From NCBI RefSeq assembly GCF_900119165.1, contig NZ_FPJG01000006.1, forward strand, positions 2,356,001 through 2,420,000: a stretch of DNA of 64,000 bases, given 5' to 3'. This stretch comes from Amycolatopsis australiensis. Lineage in GTDB: Bacteria > Actinomycetota > Actinomycetes > Mycobacteriales > Pseudonocardiaceae. The position numbers and the translations under genes are program-made. Below are positions 7,350-16,326 of the stretch, in pieces (position 1 is the first letter of the stretch; every line of letters begins with the position of its first letter). The notes beneath the pieces were generated by a model. The model was not told where the DNA came from and made no database searches. It worked only from the letters and a program-made list of their open reading frames with translations.

Positions 7350-9605
7350 CGGGGGAAAGTCCCCGAACAGTGAGCCCTGCTCGCCCCAGGACGGCTTGCC
7401 GAGGCCGGCGGCCATCGCGACGGCGTGGTCCCATTCCGCGTCGACGACGTAGTCCTGGTGCTTGAGCACCCCCGGCGCCCAGCGGTGCCGCCCGGTCGGG
7501 CCGCGCAGCGGGTCCGGCAGCCAGTGGTCGCCGCCGAGGATGAGGACGCCGTTCTCGTCGGCCTTCGCCGACACCGGCCCGCAGCCGCCTTCGGGCAGGT
7601 AGCCGACGCCGTGCAGGCGCTGCTCGGCGACCGAGTGCCGCCACGTCGTCACGCCGCCGCCGAAGATGTCGGTGCCGCGGCAGAGGGCGCGCCACCGGCC
7701 GTCGAGGTCGGCGAAGAGCTTCTCGAGCGCTTCCTGCGGCAGCAACGCCGGGAACGCGCGCTGGTAGCCCCACTGCAGGGGTGAGCCCGCGGTCAGCACG
7801 CCGACGCGTTCGTGGTCCGCTTTCGGCAGCTCGGCCGTCAGGCGGGCGGCGGCCATGATCGTGAGCAGGCTGCCGAGGTTGTAGCCGGAGAGCACCACCC
7901 GCGTCCCGGGTTCGGCGAGGTGCTCGCGCGCCCGCGCGGCGAGCTCCGGGACGACCTTCAGCGCGTAGCACGGCGGCACGGTCGGGTGCGCGGCCCGCGG
8001 CCAGAAGCAGACCAGGTCGGCCAGCGCGCCGAGGTGGCGGCTGCGCTGCGGGGTGCGCGCGGCGGTGTAGACGACGCGCAGCAGGCCCGCGGCGAGCGCG
8101 CCGAGGGCGAACACGCCGATCGCCGACAGCGGCCCGAACCAGCCGGGCACCAGCCCCAACCCGAACCGCAGGACCAGCAGCGCCGCGCCGCCCGCCGACA
8201 TCGCCGACGCCACGGTGAGCGCCAGGTGGTGCAGGTGCCGCCGTTCCCATGCCGACCGCGCCCACGCGGCGGCGGCCTGGGCCTCCTGCCGCTCGTCGTG
8301 TTCCATCAGCTCGACGATCGCCGGGATGCCGCGGCGCAGCCGGCGCAGCGGCACGGCGACCGCGAAGCCCAGCACGCCCAGCACCGCGGCCAGCGCCAGC
8401 CCGGCGCCCCACAGCACCGTGACCAGCTGGTACGTGTCGGGCACCCGCAGCAGCCCGGCACCGGACAGCCGCCGGACGGCTTCGGCGAGGCCGGCGCCGA
8501 ACCCGCCGCCGAGCAGGCCGGCGAGCGCGAGCACCGGCGCGGCCGCCCAGCCGCCCGCCCACGGCCGCAGCCGGCGCGGCTTGTGCTTCCAGCCGGGCCG
8601 GGCCAGCAGCGCGGCCGGGGCGAGGAACAGCGCGAACAGCACCGTGACGGCGACCAGTCCCGCGCCGAGCCCTTCGACGACGCCGTCGGTGCCCGGCAGC
8701 GGACCCGGGCCCGGCCGCAGCCGGGCCGCGGCCACGACGACCAGCAGCGCGGCGAACGCGATGACCGCGGGCCGGGCGAACCGGCCGGTGTCGACGCCGA
8801 TCGCGGCGGCGGCGACGGTCGCGAGGACCAGCGCGAGCGTCACGATCCAGACGACGAGGTCGAAGACGTTGCCTGGCACCCGGAAGGGGCCGCCCAGCAG
8901 CAGCAAGGCCACCGAGACCAGCGCCGCGACGGTGTGCAGGCAGCGCAACGCCGGCGTCTCCGGGTCGGCGCGCATCCGCAGCGGGCCGTCGGTGAGGTCG
9001 CCGTCGGCGTGCACCGCCCACGTCGCCGACGAGATCCGGTGCAGCACGAAGATCACGGCCAGCAGCGGCAGCACGCCGACCGTGATCCGGGCCGGCACCG
9101 AGCGGAGGACGTCGGGCACGACGGGCAGGCAGCCCGACCCGGGGGCCAGGCACTGCGCCGCGAGCAGGTCGAGCGCGATGGTCGCGAGCTGGGCCATCAG
9201 CAGCATCGTCAGCAGCAGGGCGCCGACGCGCAGCAGGCCCCGGCACACGGCGCCCAGCACGCGCGGGAGGCGACGGCCGGGCGGGGCCGGTGGCAGCATC
9301 CAGAAGGCCACGTTGGCCAGCGAGAACGGGAACAGCAGCGCCCAGGTCGCCTTCGCGGCGCCGCCGGACGTCATGCCGTGCCACAGGTAGCCTTCGAGGG
9401 TCCGCGGGATCGTCCGGCCCAGCGCCGGCAGCACGGGACCCGGCGCCGGGCGCCGCAGCCGGTCCGCCGGCCGGATCACGCGGCCCAGCCCGTCGCCGGC
9501 GACGTCGACGGTCGCCACCGCGTCGAGCAGCGTCTCCCCGCTGGTGCCGACGAGCCCGGCGACGCGGATTTCGACTACGCGGGTGTCCGGGCCGGGCATG
9601 GGCAC
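7341..9605 (-). CDS. Large multi-pass membrane protein with a hydrolase-like C-terminal domain
   Basis: 754 residues. A soluble N-terminal stretch (about 1-80) is followed by many hydrophobic helices between about residues 85 and 500. A soluble C-terminal part then contains VVLSGYNLGSLLTIMAAARL and VGVLTAGSPLQWGY, which look like the nucleophile elbow and following strand of an alpha/beta-hydrolase (usual form GxSxGS). The nucleophile position is Asn576 (codon AAC), so the domain may be inactive. Similar uncharacterised membrane proteins occur in other actinomycetes. It diverges from ahcY with only 86 bp between starts. Function unknown; the domain reading is by eye. Confidence 0.72.
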   Translation of the reverse strand: MPMPGPDTRVVEIRVAGLVGTSGETLLDAVATVDVAGDGLGRVIRPADRLRRPAPGPVLPALGRTIPRTLEGYLWHGMTSGGAAKATWALLFPFSLANVAFWMLPPAPPGRRLPRVLGAVCRGLLRVGALLLTMLLMAQLATIALDLLAAQCLAPGSGCLPVVPDVLRSVPARITVGVLPLLAVIFVLHRISSATWAVHADGDLTDGPLRMRADPETPALRCLHTVAALVSVALLLLGGPFRVPGNVFDLVVWIVTLALVLATVAAAAIGVDTGRFARPAVIAFAALLVVVAAARLRPGPGPLPGTDGVVEGLGAGLVAVTVLFALFLAPAALLARPGWKHKPRRLRPWAGGWAAAPVLALAGLLGGGFGAGLAEAVRRLSGAGLLRVPDTYQLVTVLWGAGLALAAVLGVLGFAVAVPLRRLRRGIPAIVELMEHDERQEAQAAAAWARSAWERRHLHHLALTVASAMSAGGAALLVLRFGLGLVPGWFGPLSAIGVFALGALAAGLLRVVYTAARTPQRSRHLGALADLVCFWPRAAHPTVPPCYALKVVPELAARAREHLAEPGTRVVLSGYNLGSLLTIMAAARLTAELPKADHERVGVLTAGSPLQWGYQRAFPALLPQEALEKLFADLDGRWRALCRGTDIFGGGVTTWRHSVAEQRLHGVGYLPEGGCGPVSAKADENGVLILGGDHWLPDPLRGPTGRHRWAPGVLKHQDYVVDAEWDHAVAMAAGLGKPSWGEQGSLFGDFPPKK

Positions 9606-9691
9606 GGTAAGGGTCTCCTAACCGTTCTAGGGAAGGTCGAGCGGACAACGGTAGTGTTCCGGTGTCATCGAGTCTTGGAGGAATCGCCACT

Positions 9692-11164
9692 ATGCCCCCC
9701 GAAAGCGTTGCGAAGCGGCACGAGACCCGCAACGGCGTCGAGTTCGCCGTCGCCGACCTCGAGGCCGCCGAGTTCGGCCGCAAGGAGATCCGCCTCGCCG
9801 AGCACGAGATGCCGGGGCTGATGGCGCTGCGGCGCGAATACGCCGAGGTCTACCCGCTGCGCGGTGCGCGGATCTCCGGTTCGCTGCACATGACCGTGCA
9901 GACGGCGGTGCTGATCGAAACCCTGGTCGCGCTGGGCGCGGAAGTGCGCTGGGCCTCCTGCAACATCTTCTCGACGCAGGACCACGCGGCGGCCGCGGTC
10001 GTCGTCGGCCCGCACGGCACGCCCGAGGAGCCCAAGGGCGTCCCGGTGTTCGCGTGGAAGGGCGAGTCGCTCGAGGAGTACTGGTGGTGCACCGAGCGGA
10101 TGCTCACCTGGGACGGCGAGGGTCCCAACATGATCCTCGACGACGGCGGTGACGCCACGATGCTGGTCCACAAGGGCACCGAGTACGAGAAGGCGGGCGT
10201 CGTCCCGTCGCCGGACGACAACGACTCCGACGAGTGGAAGGTCTTCCTCGAGCTGCTCCGCAACTCGGTGGCGGCCGACACCGGCAAGTGGACGAAGATC
10301 GGCGAGGGCATCCGCGGCGTCACCGAGGAGACGACGACCGGTGTCCTGCGGCTCTACCAGCTCGCGGCGGCCGGTGAGCTGCTGTTCCCGGCGATCAACG
10401 TCAACGACGCGGTGACGAAGTCGAAGTTCGACAACCGCTACGGCATCCGCCACTCCCTGATCGACGGCATCAACCGCGGCACCGACGTGCTGATCGGCGG
10501 CAAGGTCGCGGTGGTCTGCGGCTACGGCGACGTCGGCAAGGGCGCGGCGGAGTCGCTGCGCGGCCAGGGTGCCCGCGTGATCGTCACGGAGATCGACCCG
10601 ATCTGCGCCCTCCAGGCGGCGATGGACGGCTACGCGGTCCGCAAGCTCGAGAGCGTCCTGCCCGAGGCCGACATCATCATCACCACGACCGGCAACAAGG
10701 ACGTCGTGCTGGTCGAGCACATGGCGAAGATGAAGCACCAGGCGATCCTGGGCAACATCGGCCACTTCGACAACGAGCTCGACATGGCGGGCCTGGCGCG
10801 GTACCCGGGCATCCGCAAGATCAACATCAAGCCGCAGGTCGACGAGTGGGTCTTCCCGGACGGCAAGAGCATCATCGTGCTGTCCGAGGGCCGGCTGCTC
10901 AACCTGGGCAACGCGACCGGGCACCCGTCGTTCGTGATGTCGAACAGCTTCTCCAACCAGGTGATCGCGCAGATCGAGCTGTTCACCAAGCACGAGGAGT
11001 ACGACAACGAGGTGTTCCGGCTGCCGAAGAAGCTGGACGAGAAGGTGGCCCGCATCCACCTGGAGGCCCTCGGCGGCGAGCTGACGAAGCTGACCAAGGA
11101 GCAGGCGGAGTACATCGACGTCGACGTCGAAGGACCGTTCAAGCCGGAGCACTACCGGTACTGA
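9692..11164 (+). CDS. ahcY: S-adenosylhomocysteine hydrolase
   Basis: 490 residues, the usual actinobacterial length. It hydrolyses S-adenosylhomocysteine to adenosine and homocysteine, removing the inhibitor left by methyltransferases and feeding the methionine cycle. Seen: [17 protein letters not shown] near the N-terminus, the NAD-binding [15 protein letters not shown] around residue 270, NNRYG-type [10 protein letters not shown], and the C-terminal KPEHYRY that closes over the neighbouring NAD site. ATG 9692 has GGAGGA 9 nt upstream; the GTG 30 nt earlier lacks one. In M. tuberculosis the orthologue also lies just before tmk and mtrA. Confidence 0.98.
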   Translation: MPPESVAKRHETRNGVEFAVADLEAAEFGRKEIRLAEHEMPGLMALRREYAEVYPLRGARISGSLHMTVQTAVLIETLVALGAEVRWASCNIFSTQDHAAAAVVVGPHGTPEEPKGVPVFAWKGESLEEYWWCTERMLTWDGEGPNMILDDGGDATMLVHKGTEYEKAGVVPSPDDNDSDEWKVFLELLRNSVAADTGKWTKIGEGIRGVTEETTTGVLRLYQLAAAGELLFPAINVNDAVTKSKFDNRYGIRHSLIDGINRGTDVLIGGKVAVVCGYGDVGKGAAESLRGQGARVIVTEIDPICALQAAMDGYAVRKLESVLPEADIIITTTGNKDVVLVEHMAKMKHQAILGNIGHFDNELDMAGLARYPGIRKINIKPQVDEWVFPDGKSIIVLSEGRLLNLGNATGHPSFVMSNSFSNQVIAQIELFTKHEEYDNEVFRLPKKLDEKVARIHLEALGGELTKLTKEQAEYIDVDVEGPFKPEHYRY

Positions 11165-11184
11165 GTTTGTCGGTTTTCGCAGGT

Positions 11185-11217
11185 CAGGGCCGCCCCGGAA
11201 GTGTCGGGGCGGCCCTG
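11185..11217 (+). terminator. Terminator after ahcY
   Basis: Perfect 12-bp stem CAGGGCCGCCCC / GGGGCGGCCCTG, 20 nt after the ahcY stop, followed by CTGTCTT rather than a clean U-tract. Confidence 0.85.
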
Positions 11218-11347
11218 CTGTCTTGCGCACGCGATCGACGGCGAGCTGCCCGCCCGGCTCGAGCCCGCAAACGCCGAGCCGCGGCGCGGACTGGCCCGCG
11301 CCAAAGCCCGCGCGAAACATCGAGGCCGCCGGAGAGACGGCCGCGGC

Positions 11348-12346
11348 TCAGTTCCACTCCACCGCGACCCCGGCCAGCCCCGGCCCGGCGTCGCTGAAGA
11401 ACGCGCTGCTCACCCCGCCCATGTCGCACGCCAGCTCCTCCGCGACCACCGGCAGCGCGTCATCCCGAGCCCGGACCTGACGCGTACACCGGGCCGGCAA
11501 CGCGTTCCGGTCGAACCGCAGCTGGACGAGATAGCTCGCACACCGGTCCCGTAGCATCCGGTAGTACCCCGGCGACGCCGAGCCCGAGTCGTCGCGGACC
11601 TCGAAGCAGAACACGTGGATGTCACCCTCCGCGAGCTTGCGGTCGAACAGCAGCTCCGTCGCCATCGTGTCCGCGTCCGGGTTGCGGCGCATCCGGCCCA
11701 CCCGGCAGCCCTCGTCGGTGATCAGCTCCACGTCGTCGATGCGGCAGCCCGGGTCGCCGTTGTACACCGTCAGGTAGCGGTCCGGGCCGTGGCGCCGGGC
11801 GCGCGTCACCAGCCGCGTGCGCAGGCTGACCTGGCGGTGCTCGGCGTCGAACGTGATCGTGTCGTGCACCGACAGCAGCTCGAGGTCGGCGTTGTAGTGG
11901 TTCGACGACGGGTACGCGCCCAGCTCGGCCAGCAGGTCCTCGACGATCGACCCCATGTCGCCGGAGCGCAGGTCGTGGAACGACGCCGCCGGCTGGTGGC
12001 CACGGCGGACCAGCCGGGGTCCGATGAGCACCACCAGCGCGTCCGCGGGCAGCTGGAGCACCGACTCCAGGGCCCGCACCGCAGGCAGCGCCTTCGGCAC
12101 CTCGGGCTGGCGGAGCCCGCGCTGCCAGTAGCTCAGCGTCGACTGTCCGATTTGGACGCCGCGTAACGCCAGGTGGGCGCGCAGGCGAGCCAGCGAGAGG
12201 CCGCGGTAGGCGATGGCCAGCCGCAGGGCGTGGTGGAACTCGCCGGTGCGGAGTGCCTCGGTCAGCTCTTTCGGCAGTTCGGCGACCGATGCCCGGGTCG
12301 TGCGCGCGCCATCGATGATCAGTGGGAGGTTCCCGTCTTGTGCCAC
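11348..12346 (-). CDS. XRE-like helix-turn-helix protein of unknown function
   Basis: 332 residues from GTG 12346, chosen because GAAGGGA lies 7 nt upstream; longer starts to 12391 are possible. Residues about 35-110 (RLAIAYRGLSLARLRAHLA ... GQSTLSYWQRGLRQPE) look like a HTH of the lambda-repressor type with the recognition helix around TLSYWQRG. The rest, with ITFDAEHRQVSLRTRLVTRA and an ELLFDRKLAEGDIHVFCFEV strand-rich region, resembles no family I can name. It is divergent from the secreted protease gene, and inverted repeats in the 248-bp gap could be its operators. A regulatory role is inferred. Confidence 0.72.
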   Translation of the reverse strand: MAQDGNLPLIIDGARTTRASVAELPKELTEALRTGEFHHALRLAIAYRGLSLARLRAHLALRGVQIGQSTLSYWQRGLRQPEVPKALPAVRALESVLQLPADALVVLIGPRLVRRGHQPAASFHDLRSGDMGSIVEDLLAELGAYPSSNHYNADLELLSVHDTITFDAEHRQVSLRTRLVTRARRHGPDRYLTVYNGDPGCRIDDVELITDEGCRVGRMRRNPDADTMATELLFDRKLAEGDIHVFCFEVRDDSGSASPGYYRMLRDRCASYLVQLRFDRNALPARCTRQVRARDDALPVVAEELACDMGGVSSAFFSDAGPGLAGVAVEWN

Positions 12347-12383
12347 CGCTCGTCCCTTCACCCGACCAGTGTGTGCGCTGGGC

Positions 12384-12405
12384 GTGAACACCGCGGAACG
12401 TTCAC
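12384..12405. promoter_or_regulatory. Inverted repeat upstream of the XRE-like gene
   Basis: GTGAAC-N10-GTTCAC, with GAACGTTC nested inside, lies 38 nt before the minus-strand start and faces the divergent protease gene. It is a plausible operator for the HTH protein; this is inference from position and symmetry only. Confidence 0.35.
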
Positions 12406-12491
12406 GTTAGCAGCGTAGAGTGGCCCTGCCGACCCCCGTTCAGGGTGGTTGGCCTCGTTGTGGTGACTGTTCCGCGTTCCGGCTGTGACCC

Positions 12492-12506
12492 GGAACGGTC
12501 CGTTCC
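12492..12506. promoter_or_regulatory. 15-bp inverted repeat before the protease gene
   Basis: GGAACGG-T-CCGTTCC is a perfect 7-bp inverted repeat about 90 nt before the protease start codon. It could bind a dimeric regulator such as the divergent HTH protein; no binding protein is known. Confidence 0.35.
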
Positions 12507-12594
12507 TCCGGATGGCGTTCTTGCTCCGGGTGACCGCGTTGTTCACCGTTGTGACCACCGCTGGTTCGCCCCACTTCTCGGCAGGAGGCCGTCC

Positions 12595-13170
12595 GTGCTG
12601 GTGAAGTCGAGCCAGGCTCACGTCGTCCTGGCCGTGAGCCTGATGTTGTGCCTGGTCGCGCCGGTCACCGCCGGAGCCGCGCCCGGAGTACCGCCGACCT
12701 ACCGCAACCCGATCGTGTCGCAGCTCCAGCAGAAGAACCAGTGGTGCTGGGCGAGCTCCGGCGCCACCATCGCGGCCTTCCACGGCGCCGCGGTCAGCCA
12801 GACGCGCTTCTGCCAGCTCGCGCACGGCGAGAGCGGCCAGGACTGCGCGAACCTGCCCGGAACGCTCGCCGACCCCCAGCGCGCCTTCGCCCGCCTCGGG
12901 TTCACCTCGCCCGGCCGCTACCTCGACCGGCGCATCTCCTACGCCGACGTCCGGACGCAGACCGCGGCGGGCCGTCCGGTCGAGACCCGCGTCGGCTACC
13001 GCTCGGGCGGCGGCCACACGCACGTCGTCTACGGCTACGACACCAGCGGCGGCTGGGTGTACTGGGCCGATCCCGGGCCCGCCAAGCGCTACAACTGGGC
13101 CACCTACGGCTTCTACGCGCAGAACTCGTCGTTCACCTGGACGCACACGCTCACCGGGATCGCCCGATGA
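12595..13170 (+). CDS. Secreted papain-like cysteine protease
   Basis: 191 residues from GTG 12595, with AGGAGG 6 nt upstream. A signal peptide covers about residues 1-28. The mature part has a papain-like triad: Cys51 in QKNQWCWASSGAT, His143 in GGHTHVVYGYDT and Asp159 in WVYWADP. This is the pattern of the C39/C70-like (AvrRpt2-type) small papain-fold peptidases. At least two further cysteines (RFCQLAHGES, QDCANL) may form a disulphide. The stop overlaps the start of the next gene (ATGA), so the two are translationally coupled. Substrate unknown. Confidence 0.83.
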   Translation: MLVKSSQAHVVLAVSLMLCLVAPVTAGAAPGVPPTYRNPIVSQLQQKNQWCWASSGATIAAFHGAAVSQTRFCQLAHGESGQDCANLPGTLADPQRAFARLGFTSPGRYLDRRISYADVRTQTAAGRPVETRVGYRSGGGHTHVVYGYDTSGGWVYWADPGPAKRYNWATYGFYAQNSSFTWTHTLTGIAR

Positions 13171-13925
13171 GCAGGCGGGCGCTGGTGCTCGCCGTGCTGA
13201 CCGGCGCGGCGCTGCTGATGACGGCTCCGGTGTCAGGCGCGGCCCAGGCCGCCGGCATCAGCAGCGCCGACGCCGCGGCCGCGCACGCCGCGGCGGTGCG
13301 CCTCCAGGACACTCTGGTCGGCTTCTTCGCGCAGGCCCCGGACGCGCGCGGTCCGGTCACGGTCCAGGTTTCACCGGACGCCTACCCCGTGTACGAGCTC
13401 TCGCCGGACTTCGTCGGGGGCAAGCCGGGCGCGGCTCCCGGTGACTTCGCTTACTTCGCGGTGCCGGCCCGCGCGTCCGACGGCCGGACCGCGACGCTGT
13501 GGTCGGTGCGTGGCGACAACGGCACCTGGCAGGTCGGCAACATCGCTTCGGGCGACGTCGAAGGCGCGTTCGCCCGGCAGCTGCCGCCGGGCGCCCAGCT
13601 GCTGCACGAACCGCAGGTCGACGCCTGGTACGCGGTCCGCGACGGCCGGGTCACGCCCCTGTCGGAGGCCAAGCCCGCCGTCGCCGTGGCCGACTACCAG
13701 CGAACCGTCGAAGCGCGCTACGCCGACAAGCTCCCCGGTTCCGCGTACGCCCGCGAAGGCGAGGCCGGCGGTTACGACGCGACGTCCCAGGTGATGCCCC
13801 GCGGTGACGGCAGCCCGGCGCCGGCCGGCCACGACACGGGCTGGGTGCCGTTGCTGATCCTCGCCGGCGTGCTGGCGGTCAGTGGCGCCGGTTACGTCCT
13901 CCACCTGCGGCGGCATCCCGCCTGA
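13167..13925 (+). CDS. Exported membrane-anchored partner of the papain-like protease
   Basis: 252 residues. An N-terminal signal sequence (SRRALVLAVLTGAALLMTA) leads to an extracytoplasmic region of about 190 residues without a family I recognise, then a single C-terminal helix (WVPLLILAGVLAVSGAGYVL) and a basic HLRRHPA tail. This is a type I membrane topology facing outside. It overlaps the protease gene by 4 bp (ATGA), so the two products are probably made in fixed ratio. The partner could be a tether, substrate or inhibitor of the protease. That role is inference. Confidence 0.75.
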   Translation: MSRRALVLAVLTGAALLMTAPVSGAAQAAGISSADAAAAHAAAVRLQDTLVGFFAQAPDARGPVTVQVSPDAYPVYELSPDFVGGKPGAAPGDFAYFAVPARASDGRTATLWSVRGDNGTWQVGNIASGDVEGAFARQLPPGAQLLHEPQVDAWYAVRDGRVTPLSEAKPAVAVADYQRTVEARYADKLPGSAYAREGEAGGYDATSQVMPRGDGSPAPAGHDTGWVPLLILAGVLAVSGAGYVLHLRRHPA

Positions 13926-13985
13926 GCCGTACCGGTGGGCCCGGTGTCGATCCCTTCCGCCGGGCCCGCCGGTCCACCACCGATA

Positions 13986-14636
13986 ATGGCGCCCGTGGGT
14001 CGACTGGTGGTCATCGAAGGGCTCGACGGCGCGGGCAAGCGCACGCTGGCCGACGGGCTGACGGCGCAGCTGCGCGCGAAGGGCGCGAGCGTCGCTTCGC
14101 TGGCGTTCCCGCGTTACGGCAAGAGCGTGCACGCCGACCTCGTCCGGGAGGCGCTGCACCGCGGCCACGGCGACCTCGCCGACTCCGTGTACGGCATGGC
14201 GGTGCTCTACGCGCTGGACCGCAGCGGCGCCGCCGACGACATCCGCGCGCTGCGGGACACGCACGACGTCGTCCTGCTCGACCGCTATGTCGCGTCCAAC
14301 GCCGCGTACGCGGCCGCGCGCCTGCGGCAGGACGCGGCGGGCGAAGTCGTGAAGTGGGTGTGGGAGCTGGAGGTCGACCGCTTCGGCCTGCCGCGTCCCG
14401 ACGCGCACCTGCTGTTGCGCGTCGCGCCCGCGGTGGCCGCCGAACGTGCCGAACGCCGCGCGGAGGCCGAAGCCGGCCGCGACCGCGACAGCTTCGAGAC
14501 CGACGACGGCCTGCAGCGACGCTGCGCGGCGGTGTACGACGAGCTGGCCGCTTCGGGCTGGCTCGCGCCGTGGCACGTCCTGGACGGCGTCGCGGGCGTC
14601 GACCATGAAGCCCTAGCGGCGACATTGCTGGGGTAG
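13986..14636 (+). CDS. tmk: Thymidylate kinase
   Basis: 216 residues, normal for the family. It phosphorylates dTMP to dTDP. The P-loop EGLDGAGKRT is at residues 8-17, the DR(Y/H) motif is LLDRYVASNAAYAAARL, and a lid region rich in Arg (AERAERRAEAEAGRDRD) follows. Arg replaces Lys/Ser in the last P-loop positions in the same way as in other actinobacterial enzymes. ATG 13986 gives the usual N-terminus (GRLVVIEGLDG); a longer frame upstream has no support. In M. tuberculosis it precedes mtrA directly; here an IclR gene lies between. Confidence 0.95.
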   Translation: MAPVGRLVVIEGLDGAGKRTLADGLTAQLRAKGASVASLAFPRYGKSVHADLVREALHRGHGDLADSVYGMAVLYALDRSGAADDIRALRDTHDVVLLDRYVASNAAYAAARLRQDAAGEVVKWVWELEVDRFGLPRPDAHLLLRVAPAVAAERAERRAEAEAGRDRDSFETDDGLQRRCAAVYDELAASGWLAPWHVLDGVAGVDHEALAATLLG

Positions 14637-14667
14637 CACGAACACGATCCGCGCGATGGCGTGTCCC

Positions 14668-15453
14668 CTAGTCCCGGAAGTACCCCAGCTGCGCGGAAAG
14701 CTCGTCGGCCGCTTCGGTCATCGGCCGCACGATCTGCTTCACCCGCTGCCGGGACAGCCGGTAGGACGGCCCGGAGGCGCTCATCGCGGCGACGACGTCC
14801 CCGCCCGGGCCGCGGATCGGCACGGCGACCGCGTGCATGCCGACCTCGAGCTCTTCGTAGCAGGCCGCGTAGCCGTCTTCGAGCACTTGCTTCAGCTCGG
14901 CCAGCAGCTCTTCCGGCTCGACCGTCGTCTGCGGCGTGTACCGCTCGAGCTTCCGCTTCAGCACGCGCTTGCGCTCGGACTCGCCCATGTGCGCCAGGAG
15001 CACCTTGCCGCTGGAGGTCGCGTGCAACGGAGTCCGCTGGCCCGTCCAGTTCTGCGTCGTGATGGCCGCCGAGCCGCGGGCCTGGCTGATGTTGATGGCG
15101 ACGCCGTCGTCGGCGATGGCGATGTTCACCGTCTCGCCCAGCTCTTCGGCGAGCGCCAGGCAGGTGGCGCGGCCGAGCTTCGCCAGGTCCATCCGGCCGG
15201 TCGCGGCACCGGCCAGCCGCACGACGCCGAACCCGATCGCGTACTTCCCGCGTTCGCCGAGCTGCTCGACCAGGCCTCTGGACTCCAGGACGCTGAGCAG
15301 CCGCGACGCCGTGGACTTGTGGACGCCCAGCTCGCCCGCGATCTCGGTGATGCCGGTTTCGCCGTTGCGGGCGAGCAGCTCCAGCACGCTGATGGCCCGG
15401 TCGACCGACTGCACCTGGCTCTGAGTTGCGTTGCCCGAGTCCTGGTTCCGCAT
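14668..15453 (-). CDS. IclR-family transcriptional regulator
   Basis: 261 residues. The winged helix-turn-helix at the N-terminus (SVDRAISVLELLARNGETG, then GELGVHKSTASRLLSVLESR) is typical of IclR. The C-terminal effector domain contains TLHATSSGKVLL-like TPLHATSSGKVLLA and VGMHAVAVPIRGPGGDVVAAMS, which form the small-molecule pocket. It reads towards tmk and away from mtrA. The ligand and targets cannot be told; no catabolic operon adjoins it. Confidence 0.93.
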   Translation of the reverse strand: MRNQDSGNATQSQVQSVDRAISVLELLARNGETGITEIAGELGVHKSTASRLLSVLESRGLVEQLGERGKYAIGFGVVRLAGAATGRMDLAKLGRATCLALAEELGETVNIAIADDGVAINISQARGSAAITTQNWTGQRTPLHATSSGKVLLAHMGESERKRVLKRKLERYTPQTTVEPEELLAELKQVLEDGYAACYEELEVGMHAVAVPIRGPGGDVVAAMSASGPSYRLSRQRVKQIVRPMTEAADELSAQLGYFRD

Positions 15454-15635
15454 GGCGCAACACTATCCGGAACGCGGCCTTCGCATCGGCTGAGCGGGCG
15501 AATCCCCGGACGGCCGGAGGCGGGGGAACGCCCCGGTACCGGCACCCGGATGGAGCAGGGCGGGTCGCGATCTTGATCTTTCTGGAGGTCAAACACGCGG
15601 GTCGTGCGTGCGGGTGCCGGAACTAGTGCGAATAT

Positions 15636-16319
15636 GTGGACATGAAGGCACGTGTTCTCGTGGTCGACGACGACCCCGCCCTCGCGGAGATGCTCACCAT
15701 CGTGCTCCGTGGGGAGGGGTTCGACACGGCCGTGGTCGCCGACGGTTCGCGCGCGCTGCCCGCGCTGCGCGAGCTGAAGCCCGACCTCGTCCTGCTCGAC
15801 CTCATGCTGCCCGGGATGAACGGGATCGACGTCTGCAAGGCGATCCGCGCCGAGTCCGGGGTGCCGATCGTCATGCTCACCGCCAAGAGCGACACCGTGG
15901 ACATCGTCCTCGGCCTGGAGTCCGGCGCGGACGACTACGTCGTGAAGCCGTTCAAGCCGAAGGAGCTGGTGGCGCGGGTCCGGGCGCGGATGCGCCGCAC
16001 CGAGGCCGAGCCCGCGGAGTCGCTCACGATCGGCGACCTGGCGATCGACGTGCCGGGCCACGAGGTCACGCGCGAGGGCAAGGCCATCCCGCTGACCCCG
16101 CTGGAGTTCGACCTGCTGGTGGCGCTGGCGCGCAAGCCGCGCCAGGTGTTCACCCGCGAAGTGCTGCTCGAACAGGTGTGGGGCTACCGGCACGCGGCCG
16201 ACACCCGGCTGGTGAACGTGCACGTCCAGCGCCTGCGTTCCAAGGTGGAGAAGGACCCGGAGCACCCCGAGGTGGTGTTGACCGTTCGCGGTGTCGGGTA
16301 CAAGGCCGGCCCGCCGTGA
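15636..16319 (+). CDS. mtrA: Response regulator MtrA
   Basis: 227 residues from GTG 15636; an ATG two codons later is an equally good start. The receiver domain (RVLVVDDDPALAEMLTIVL) carries the phosphoacceptor Asp55 in LVLLDLMLPGMNG and the conserved Lys in VKPFKPKE. An OmpR-type winged helix follows (LTPLEFDLLVALARKPRQVF ... VWGYRHAADTRLVNVHVQRL). MtrA is an essential regulator of cell division, wall hydrolases, replication initiation and osmotic response in actinobacteria. It heads the conserved mtrA-mtrB-lpqB operon, with 7 bp to mtrB. Confidence 0.97.
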   Translation: MDMKARVLVVDDDPALAEMLTIVLRGEGFDTAVVADGSRALPALRELKPDLVLLDLMLPGMNGIDVCKAIRAESGVPIVMLTAKSDTVDIVLGLESGADDYVVKPFKPKELVARVRARMRRTEAEPAESLTIGDLAIDVPGHEVTREGKAIPLTPLEFDLLVALARKPRQVFTREVLLEQVWGYRHAADTRLVNVHVQRLRSKVEKDPEHPEVVLTVRGVGYKAGPP

Positions 16320-16326
16320 TGAGTCG

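Noticed and set aside
9606..9691. A SAH riboswitch before ahcY
   Set aside because: Only 86 bp separate the divergent starts, and no expected pseudoknot-like pairing is visible.
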